Shown here: positions 52,863-60,988 of the stretch, piece after piece
Layout of the letters: each line of letters starts with the position of its first letter
Numbering within the stretch: position 1 is the stretch's first letter
NCBI RefSeq assembly: GCF_030269925.1
Contig: NC_085135.1
Span: 5,952,753 to 6,016,752 of the forward strand
Reading direction: 5' to 3'
Source of the DNA: Bombyx mori
Taxonomy: Eukaryota; Arthropoda; Insecta; Lepidoptera; Bombycidae
Length of the DNA stretch: 64,000 nt
Made by a program: the position numbers and the translations under genes
Notes under the pieces: generated by a model
What the model was told of the DNA's origin: nothing
Database searches by the model: none
Seen by the model: the letters and a program-made list of their open reading frames with translations, nothing else

Positions 52863-54086
52863 TTCATTCTCGCTCACGACTCGGTCGTGTGCGGACGTGC
52901 TTTCCGATCCGTTGCTCGCTTGTGATCTACGTCTCGGAACTCATAGTTGTGCGCGATAGTGTAGTGACCGTGAATACCCCATACCAACTGTCTTTTTCAA
53001 GGCAAAAAGGATCGCTACGATCAGGCTTTCTGTGGCACTCTCACAGGTTAGCGATCTTCCCAAACCCTCTCTTACCCCCGCTGACTGCCGTTTTCACGGC
53101 ATAGGCACTCCCCCCCCCCCCCCCCTGCTCCTTGCTGTCTTTACAGCACAGGGGGGTTCTCCCAAACCAGGGGACTCGCCTTTCGGCGAGTTGAACAAAA
53201 GTCCCGGGGCCGCCCCCCCCGGGCGAAAATCACGTGAAGATGGACGAAAAAATTTTCATCGACTTCATTCGGGAAAAATACCCGTCAATCGCGCCCGAAT
53301 TCGAAGCCTATAGGGCCTCATTTGGTAAATATTCTCCCCCCGCATCTCTCGCCGCCGTCGCCAAACATGCCTCGCGTGCCCCGCCGCCGGTCCGTGTTCA
53401 AGCGCACGTACGCACGCCGCCGCCGTAGCGTCTAACGCCCCCGCCCCCGCCTCCGCTACCCCCGCGCCCGCGTCAATCACGTCAGTTTCGTCCGTCGCGA
53501 CCTTAATAGCGTCTAGTTCAGGCTCCGATACCGAATCGGAGATGGACTTCGAGTCCGCGACTAGCCCTCAACCCGGAACCTCGGATGGGTTCCAAACTGT
53601 AACGCGCGGTAAAAAGCGTACTCGCGTCGTGGAGTCCCGGAGCTCCATGACGAAGCAAACCTAGTCCGCGACGGCCTCCCGACCGCAGGTAGTCGTGACG
53701 CCGGAGTCGGACTCCGCCCGCCGCGTAACCCCACCGCCGCGCCCAAAAACCGCGCCCGCGCCTAAAACAGTTGTCCCGCCCCCGCTGATACTCCAGGAGA
53801 AGTCAGCGTGGAATCGCGTATCCCAGGCCCTTCAGGCCAACAAAATTAATTATACCCATGCGCGTAACGTCGCGCATGGGATTCAGATTAAGGTCGCAAC
53901 GCCGGGCGACCATAGGGCCTTCTCTGCTTACCTCCGAAAGGAGAACATAGGTTATCACACCTATGCTCTTCAGGAGGACCGCGAACTCCGCGTAGTGATA
54001 CGCGGAGTCCCCAAGGAACTCGACATAGACTACGTAAAGGAGGATCTGATCGGTCAGTCCCTCCCAATAGTTAGTGTGCACCGGAG
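52863..54086 (+). mobile_element. LINE-J copy F, 5' part only, with a different 5' UTR
   Basis: From GTCCCGGGGCCGCC (~53201) onward it matches LINE-J 5' UTR and ORF1. The preceding ~340 bp (CTCGCTCACGACTCGGTCG..., C-run at 53111-53124, GACTCGCCTTTCGGCGAG hairpin) do not match the 5' UTR of copies A, B, D or E. It is cut at 54086 by the R1-clade LINE. Confidence 0.75.
53240..54086 (+). pseudogene. LINE-J copy F ORF1, N-terminal fragment
   Basis: ATG at 53240, then the same N-terminal protein as the other copies (FIDFIREKYPSIAPEFEAYR). A 13-bp deletion near 53372 shifts the frame, further indels follow near 53455, and a TAG lies at ~53662. The frame that reads the PRE_C2HC-like domain (ELRVVIRGVPKELDIDYV) stays recognisable to 54086. 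Zinc knuckles are lost. It is non-functional. Confidence 0.85.
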
Positions 54087-56142
54087 CCGGCGTCCTCCGC
54101 TCCGTCTGACTCGTCCGAGGGTGAGCCTGCCAGCGCCAAATATATGGCGTTGGCGGAAGGGCCGGCGACTGCTGCGGCATCGCCCGCCACTGATTTAAAG
54201 ACTCGTTCTTCTCGCGGACTGGCTGCTGCCTCCTCGGCGCAAACCAGGGCCGCCCGCCGTGAGGCCAGCGAACCTATAAAAAACGGAGAGGTTGAGCACC
54301 TGGAGCGCTCCCTTACCGAGGTGGGTCCCTACATGTGATATCGCCCAGAAATTAGTGGCTGCGGTAGTTAAGAAATCGGCCAAGGGCCTAAAGGGCGACT
54401 GCGTGCGGGCCCTAAAATCGGCTAACTCTTCCCTGGAGGAGCAAATGGCGAATGCGGTAAGCCGCACCACCAACGAGGAAACAGTGGGTCTACGGGAAAC
54501 AGTGGACCTGCTGCACGCCCGACTGGCCCAAATCAGTGCCGAAAACGATCGTCTTCGGCAGGAGAACGGGCAGATGAAGGTCGACATGGCTGAGATGCGC
54601 ACGCTCGTGATCGACTTAGTCGAGAAGCAGTGCAACTCGGCCCCTGCATCTGCTCCGCTCGAAACAGAAGAGGCCAATGAGGCCGAGGAGTTGAGGCGGC
54701 GGCTCCTAATACAGGAGGCACGCAGCTCCAACGTGGAGTGCGCGAGACCGCCCCTCGCTCACGAGAGAAAGGGAGAAGCCCCAACACCGGCACTCCGCAG
54801 GATCGTGAAGACGACCGCCACCTCTAACGCGGTATTAAGGGCCACCAAAACATATGGCGGCCCCAAAACCAAAATGGGCGTAACTCCTGCGGCACGCCCC
54901 GCCGCGATTGCTGCTGCGAGGGCAACAACGTCCGCCCCTCCGAAGACACCGGCGTCTGCTCCTGCCCCTACCCAGCCTGTGAAGGCGGGGCCTGGCAGGA
55001 GCCGGACTAAGAAGAATAGGGGCGTCAACGCCGCAAAACCGGCCCCGACCCCCCAGCCCCGCCCACTGCCCCCTGCCCCGGCCAATATGGAAGAGGCCTG
55101 GACGACGGTAGTGCGGCGTGGGTCTAAGAAAGTGGCGGTGCCTGCTGCACCGCGTCCCAAGCCCGCCCCTGCGGCCACCGCTCCCCGCCAAGAGGGTCGA
55201 GCGGAGCCGAGGGGCCAAAAAGGAAGAGGAGGAGCACGCAGAAAGCCGCGCGCCCCGCGGTCGGCTGCAGTCGTATTGGAGCTGCTGCCGGCCGCCAAAG
55301 AAAAGGGCATCACTTACCACGACGTGATAACCCAGGCGCGCGGTAGCGTAAATGTGGACGCCCTCGGCGTGGAGGGTGGCGTCAAGGTCCGGCAGACGGC
55401 CAACGGGGCTCGTCTTTTGGAGTGCCCCGGCCCTAATACAAACGCCGCGGCCGAAAAATTAGCGGCCCGGCTGAGGGAGATTCTGCCGGACCCCGAGGTG
55501 GTGCGCATCGCGCGGCCCGTGAAGATGGGAGAAGTCAAAATCACGGGCCTCGACGAGTGCGCCACAAAGGAGGAGGTCGCCGCAGCCATCGCGTCGCAGG
55601 GCAACTGCGCCCTCGCCGATGTCAAGGTCAGGGAGTTCCGGGTCACCTACTCCGGAACCCGGACGGCGTGGGCGCGTTGCCCCATTGCAACGGCGATCCT
55701 CCTGGCCACCCCTCCACAGGGTCGGCCTTCGGACAGCCCGGGGAGATTGCGCGTGGGCTGGGTTGTGGCCCACGTGCAACTGCAGGAGAGCAGGCCGTGG
55801 CGCTGTCTTCGGTGCTTCGGCACCGGCCACGGCCTCGCCAAGTGCCCCTCGACAGTGGACCGCAGCAACCTGTGCTTCCGCTGCGGCCAACCGGGGCACA
55901 AGGCAGCCTCCTGCACCGTAGCCGCGCCGCACTGCGTCTTGTGCGACGCGGCTAAAAGGAAGGCCGACCACCGGGCCGGGGGCCCGGCGTGCAACTCCGC
56001 CCCCTCCTCTACAAAAACGAGGAGGGGCGGAAAGAAAAAGAAGCCGGCTGCAACAAGGGCAGCCGGTGAGTCAGTTCCCGCCGCGGCACCAGACGAGCCG
56101 CAGGGCGGGACAGACGAGGGAGCGATGGACGTAGCCCCATAA
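54087..56142 (+). pseudogene. R1-clade ORF1 (gag-like), frameshifted near the N-terminus
   Basis: From 54087 one frame reads PASSAPSDSSEGEPASAKYM and on to SEPIKNGEVEHLERS; near 54320-54340 the frame must shift to the one that is then open to 56142 (~600 codons). That frame has coiled-coil-like Glu/Leu repeats (VDLLHARLAQISAENDRL), a long Ala/Pro-rich linker, a conserved pre-knuckle region (EVVRIARPVKMGEVKITGL), and three knuckles from residue ~504 on (CLRCFGTGHGLAKC, CFRCGQPGHKAASC, CVLC...H...C). The product would bind the LINE RNA. The start codon is missing. Confidence 0.83.
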
Positions 56143-56144
56143 TG
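56140..56144 (+). promoter_or_regulatory. UAAUG stop-start overlap between ORF1 and ORF2
   Basis: The ORF1 stop TAA (56140-56142) overlaps the ORF2 ATG (56142-56144) by one base. The silkworm R1-clade element SART1 is known to use a UAAUG overlap for coupled termination and reinitiation; the same mechanism is inferred here. Confidence 0.75.
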
Positions 56145-59100
56145 GGTTGCGTCCACCGCTTCCTCCAGTGCAATTTGAACCACTCCGCCAGGGCACAGGA
56201 TCTCCTCGTCCACACCATGGCGGAGTGGTCAATTGATGTTGCTGTCGCCGCGGAGCCGTACTTCGTCCCTACCGACCAGGACTGCTGGATCGGGGACGTC
56301 GACGGCTCCGTGGCCGTCGTACTAAGACAGTCCGCGGCGTTACCCCCGTTGGATATGGTGGCCAGGGGACCCGGGTACGTCGCGGCTAGGATCGATGGGA
56401 CCGTCGTGATCGGGGCGTACTTTTCTCCGAACAGGAGCCTCGCCGAGTTCGAGCGGTTTCTGGGCGGGCTCGAGGCGCTTTTACACCGCCTCGGGTCCCG
56501 CCCTGTCATCGTCGCGGGGGACTTCAATGCCAAGTGCACGGCTTGGGGTTCCCCCCGCACGGATGCGAGAGGCGAGGCCCTTTCGGAGTGGGCGATCGCG
56601 ACCGGCCTCTGTCTCCTAAACAGAGGCACGGTCGCGACTTGCGTGCGGTGGAACGGGGAATCTCACGTGGACGTGACGTTCGCGTCCCCGTCCGCCGTGC
56701 GCCGCACCCGCGGCTGGCGCGTACTCGAGGGGGCGGAGACGCTCTCGGACCACAGATACGTCCGATTCGAGCTCTCCGCCTCCTCCTTGTCGTCGTCAGC
56801 CGCGGGCGCCCGCGGCGAGGAGGAGCTCCCGCAAGGTGCGCCCCGTTCGTTCCCCAGGTGGGCCTTGAAACGGATGAACAAGGAGTTGCTGATGGAGGCG
56901 GCCGCTGTTGCTGCGTGGGCGCCAAAACCCGCGCGGCTCGCGGACGTGGATGCGGAGGTCAACTGGTTCCGGGGCACCATGGCAAACATTTGTGATGCCG
57001 CCATGCCTCGGGTCGGCCCCCGAGCACCACGTGGGGGTGCGCTCTGGTGGTCGCCCGAGATCGCAAGACTCCGCGAGGAGTGCGTGAGGGCGCGCCGCCG
57101 GAGCGCACGCCACCGCCGCCGCCGTCGTCGCGACGCTACGTTCGCGGAGACGGCGGCCCGGCTGCACGCTGACTGCCGTCAAAAGCAGACGGCGCTGCAG
57201 CTGGCCATAGGCGAGGCCAAGAAGCAGAGCATGAAGACTCTCCTGGAGTCGCTCGACGAAGATCCCTGGGGGCGCCCATACAAGATGGTTCGCAGGAAAC
57301 TGCAGCCGTGGGCGCTCCCGGTGACCGAGCGGCTCCAGCCTCGGCAGCTGCGGGAAATAGTTTCCGCGCTTTTCCCGCCGGCAGCGGGGGGGGACTTTGA
57401 GCCCCCCCAGATGGACGCCACGTGGGGCACGCCTCCGCGTCGCCCCAGCGTTCCCGCTGCCGAGGAGCCCCCTCCCCCTATCACGGGGGCGGAGATCCAT
57501 GCGGCCGTGTCCAGAATGAGAGCGAAGGACGCGGCCCCCGGCCCTGAGGGCGTTCACGGCCGGGTCTGGAGCTTGGCCTTCGAGGCCCTAGGGGACCGGC
57601 TCGGGGGGCTTTTCGAAGCGTGCCTCGAGTCGGGACGGTTCCCGTCGAAATGGAAGACGGGCAGACTGGTCCTTCTGCGGAAGGACGGGCGCCCCGCGGA
57701 CTCACCCGCGAGCTATCGCCCCATCGTGTTGCTGGATGAAGCGGGCAAGATGCTCGAGAGGATCGTCGCGGCCCGCATCGTCCGGCACCTGACCGAGACG
57801 GGTCCCGATCTTTCGGCGGAGCAATACGGCTTCAGAGAGGGCCGCTCGACTATCGACGCAATTCTGCGCGTGCGGGCCCTCTCCGATGAAGCCGTATCCC
57901 GGGGCGGGGTGGCGATGGCGTTATCCTTAGATGTAAGGAACGCCTTCAACACCCTGCCCTTGTCGGTGATCGCGGGGGCGCTGGAGTATCACGGCGTCCC
58001 CGCATACCTCCGCAGACTGATCGGCTCCTACCTCGAGGGCAGGTCGATCCAGTGCATCGGACACGGTGGGGCGATGTAATGCTTCCCCGTCGAGCGCGGT
58101 GTTCCGCAGGGGTCCGTCCTGGGCCCCCTGCTGTGGAACATCGGCTACGACTGGGTCCTGCGGGGCGTCATTCGGGGACCCCTCCCCGGGCTCAGCGTAA
58201 TTTGTTACGCTGACGACACGTTGGTCGTAGCTCCGGGGAGGGACTACCGGGAGTCTGCCCGTCTGGCGTGCGCAGGCGTGGCACACGTCGTCACCAGGAT
58301 CCGACGGTTGGGGCTCGAGGTGGCGCTCGACAAAACCCAGGCCCTGCTCTTTCACGGGCCGGGACGAGCGCCGCCTCTGGGTGCCCACCTCGTGATCGGA
58401 GGCGTTCGCGTCGGGGTCGAGGTGACCGGTCTTCGGTACCTCGGCCTCGAACTGGACGGTCGGTGGAGCTTCCGCGCTCACTTTGAAATATTGGGCCCTC
58501 GACTGATGGCGACGGCCGGCTCTTTGAGCCGGCTGCTTCCAAACGTCGGGGGTCCCGATCAGGTGGCGCGCCGCCTCTACATGGGGGTGGTGCGGTCTAT
58601 GGCACTATACGGCGCTCCCGTATGGTGCCACGCCCTGACCCGCGAGAACGTTGCGGCGCTGCGATGTCCGCAGCGCGCGATCGCGGTCAGGGCGATCCGA
58701 GTATACCACACCGTCTCCTTCGAGGCGGCGTGCTTGCTCGCCGGGGAGCCACCCTGGGACCTGGAGGGGGAGGCGCTCGCTGCCGATTACAGGTGGCGTA
58801 GCGACCTCCGCTCTAGGGGGGAAGGGCGCCCTGGCGAAGGAGTAGTTCGAGCGCGGAGGCTCCAATCTCGGCGGTCCGTGCTGGAGGCGTGGTCTCGCCG
58901 CTTGGCGGACCCGTCGGCCGGCATCCGTACCGTCGAGGCGGTCCGCCCGGCTCTCGCGGACTGGGTGGGCCGCGACCGCGGATGCCTCACCTTCCGGCTG
59001 ACGCAGATGCTTACCGGCCACGGATGTTTCGGCCGGTACTTGCACAAGATAGCCGGAAGGGAACCGACGGCGCAGTGCCACCACTGCGCGGACCGCGACG

Positions 59101-59387
59101 AGGATGACACAGCGGAACACACGCTGGCGCGTTGCTCTGGATTTGACGAGCAGCGCGCCGCCCTCGTCGTGGTCATTGGAGAGGACCTCTCGCTGCCGCG
59201 CGTCGTGGCTACGATGCTCGGCAGCGACGCGTCCTGGAAGGCGATGCTCGACTTCTGCGAGTCCACCATCTCGCAGAAGGAGGCGGCGGAGCGAGAGAGG
59301 GAGAGCTCTTCCCTTTCCGCACCGATCCGTCGCCGTCGAGCCGGGGGCCGGAGGCGGGAATACGCCCGTACGTCCCGGCCCCTGTAG
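56142..59387 (+). pseudogene. R1-clade ORF2, endonuclease/reverse transcriptase, one in-frame stop
   Basis: 1081 codons in one frame with a single TAA at 58077-58079, just before the RT motif GVPQGSVLGPLLW. Endonuclease: LQCNLNHSARAQDLL, VAVAAEPYF, VIVAGDFNAKCTAWGS, SDHRYVRFEL. RT: SYRPIVLLDEAGKMLERI, AEQYGFREGRSTIDA, SLDVRNAFNTL, ICYADDTLVV (YADD near 58207). A C-terminal Cys/His cluster (CHHCADRDEDDTAEHTLARC) is typical of the clade. A start at 56142 is supported by the TAATG overlap. Apart from the stop no damage is seen, so the copy is young. Confidence 0.9.
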
Positions 59388-59902
59388 GTGGCGGCCTCCC
59401 CCCGGTGAAGGTCAAGGGGCGACCTGAGGGGGTGGGGCCGCGCGGCGCGCTACCAGCACTCTAGCGCGCTGCCGTGGAGTGAATAGAGCGACCGGTCGAC
59501 GGTGTATCGCGTCCCGACCCGGCAGGCTGGTTCTGGTCCAGCGGGGTATTCCGGGACACCAGCGGCACCGTCTGGGCGGCCCGACGGGCTGCCGTACCGA
59601 GACGGCCGACGTTTCAGAGCCTTCGATTCGCCTCGAAGGCTCCGTCGGCTGGGCGTTCTTGGGGTGAGCCGCGCCGTCTGGTTGTAGTGTTGACCGCGGT
59701 AGCCCCCCTACCTCATCCGGGTTCTGACCTCGGAGGGGATCGGACGTCGGGTGTAAGAGTGCAGGGGAGTCGTTTAGTGGGTGGGTCCTAAAATCCTTGG
59801 GCCCGCGGTCTGCTCACAACACCATGCAGATCGTTGAGTCTCACATACCCCGCGCGTCCCTTTTGCGCGGGGACCTCGTAGGAGGTTCGGCCCTCTACCC
59901 GG
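59388..59902 (+). other. 3' UTR of the R1-clade LINE
   Basis: GC-rich, with hairpin-forming stretches (for example CCCCGCGCGTCCCTTTTGCG). There is no poly-A at its junction with LTR-A. Short open frames here (59479-59687) look incidental. Confidence 0.7.
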
Positions 59903-60033
59903 AGCGAGTCACCGTATCAGACAGAACGCTCCTGCGTAATATACGCTCTGAGTTAACATTTCTGGTTTTATTGACTTACGAAGACCACCCGCTGACCATG
60001 CCGCTACCCGAAAGTGGAAATACTCCAACATAT
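59903..60033 (+). repeat. LTR-A end plus Gypsy-A leader and first gag codons (unit 2)
   Basis: AGCGAGTCACCGTATCAGAC to GAGTTAACA (~59957), then leader and start of gag to CCAACAT, matching 31213-31326 and 42692-42823. Gypsy-B begins directly afterwards. Confidence 0.82.
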
Positions 60034-60036
60034 ATA

Positions 60037-60242
60037 TGTGGAGTATTTTTTAGAATTTAATTTTATTTAAATCTGACAACCCCAATTTGTGGATGGGCTG
60101 TCAAAGTCAGTAGGTAGTCAGAAAAAAAAGATTAGTGTGTGTGGTGGTGGTAAGATGTAAAAGTGATATGTTGTTGTTTCTTTGTATAAAAAATAAAAAA
60201 TAAATAAGGTGAGATCCATTTCTCGTTATTCCGCCATCCTAC
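60037..60242 (+). repeat. Gypsy-B 5' LTR (~206 bp)
   Basis: It starts TGTGGAGT and ends CCATCCTACA, the usual TG...CA ends, six bases before the primer-binding site. It contains TATAAAAAATAAAA (~60185), a possible promoter and polyadenylation region. The start overlaps a palindrome (AATACTCCA ACATATATATGT GGAGTATT). Confidence 0.72.
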
Positions 60243-60248
60243 ATCTTT

Positions 60249-60266
60249 TGGGGGCTCGTCCGGGAT
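60249..60266 (+). promoter_or_regulatory. Primer-binding site, tRNA-Pro type
   Basis: TGGGGGCTCGTCCGGGAT, an 18-nt match to the well-known tRNA-Pro primer-binding site used by some retroviruses. It lies just after the LTR, where minus-strand DNA synthesis would start. Confidence 0.85.
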
Positions 60267-60562
60267 TGGCTAAAATATTGGTTTGAAGTGGATCGAAGAC
60301 TGAAGACGAAAAACATTGAATCATTCAAAGTTGATAACTTCAGGTGAAGAATTGTTTTACCGACACACTGGTGAAAAATGTTGCCACATTACAAAAAAAT
60401 ACGGAAATTATAGTTTTTGATGATGTGTTGATGTGATAATTTTCGTCCATTTTCTGATGTTGAAGATATAATAAAACTTTAATAAGTCCAGGAAGACCAT
60501 CGTTTTGCCCTAAGATTAGAAGTAGATCCCTAAAGAAGTCTAAGATTAATACAAGCATCACG

Positions 60563-60988
60563 ATGCCGCCGAAAAAAGACTTACAAGACGCTGAAGGTGA
60601 GGAACAGGAAGTAGACGTGCATATTTCATTCAAAGACTTGGAGAAGTCGATGAACATATTTACCGGAGATGACACCTACCCGATTGAGACATTTCTTGAC
60701 GAATTCGAAGACGTGGCACAGATCATGAATTGGACTAAAGTCGAAAAATTAATTTACGCAAAAAGACTCTTAGATGGAACTGCCAAGCTTTTCTTACGAT
60801 CTATGGGAAAGATAAAAGACTACGCAACCTTGAAGAATGCTCTTAAAGAAGAGTTCGGTCCCAAAATTAACAGCGCAGTTGTACATAAGAAACTTGCTTC
60901 GCGTAAAATGAAGAATGACGAGACATATCAACAGTACTTCTTGTCGATGAAAGAATTAGCCCTACATGGTAAAGTTGAGCTGCGCTAA
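60563..60988 (+). CDS. Gypsy-B gag, N-terminal part (frameshift at its end)
   Basis: 141 codons from ATG 60563. It has a retrotransposon gag fold (FLDEFEDVAQIMNWTKVEKL, RLLDGTAKLFLRSM, YQQYFLSMKELALHG). It stops at TAA 60986, while the gag-like continuation (YVIDGIRDIEANKAI) and both zinc knuckles lie in the -1 frame that starts by 60985. Because gag sequence itself is split, this looks like an indel mutation rather than a programmed site; no obvious slippery heptamer is seen. Confidence 0.82.
   Translation: MPPKKDLQDAEGEEQEVDVHISFKDLEKSMNIFTGDDTYPIETFLDEFEDVAQIMNWTKVEKLIYAKRLLDGTAKLFLRSMGKIKDYATLKNALKEEFGPKINSAVVHKKLASRKMKNDETYQQYFLSMKELALHGKVELR

Larger units (their letters stand above)
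54087..59902 (+). mobile_element. R1-clade LINE, slightly 5'-truncated
   Basis: GC-rich element with ORF1 (three CCHC knuckles), ORF2 (endonuclease, RT, C-terminal CCHC) and a ~510-bp GC-rich 3' UTR without poly-A. R1, TRAS and SART elements have this architecture. Base composition is much more GC-rich than the surroundings. The 3' end joins LTR-A at AGCGAGTCACCG (59903). The 5' end is inside ORF1 and lies against LINE-J copy F. No TTAGG telomeric repeat or rDNA flanks it, so it is not at a classical TRAS/SART or R1 site. Confidence 0.85.
42823..60033. repeat. Tandem duplication, unit 2
   Basis: It begins in hAT sequence corresponding to 15613 and ends at the CCAACAT point in the Gypsy-A leader. 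Unit 1 ends with the same CCAACAT. The junction at 42823-42826 shares ATAT with both parental sequences. Unit 2 lacks the Gypsy-A interior and has only one LTR-A, in pieces (52751-52817 and 59903-59957). Confidence 0.82.

Noticed and set aside
54759..57557. Long minus-strand open frames (up to 253 codons) opposite the R1 ORFs
   Set aside because: They are explained by GC-rich codon bias of the plus-strand genes; the sense frames have clear domains.
54087..59902. Telomere-specific TRAS/SART insertion
   Set aside because: No TTAGG/CCTAA repeats flank the element; the 3' flank is LTR-A.
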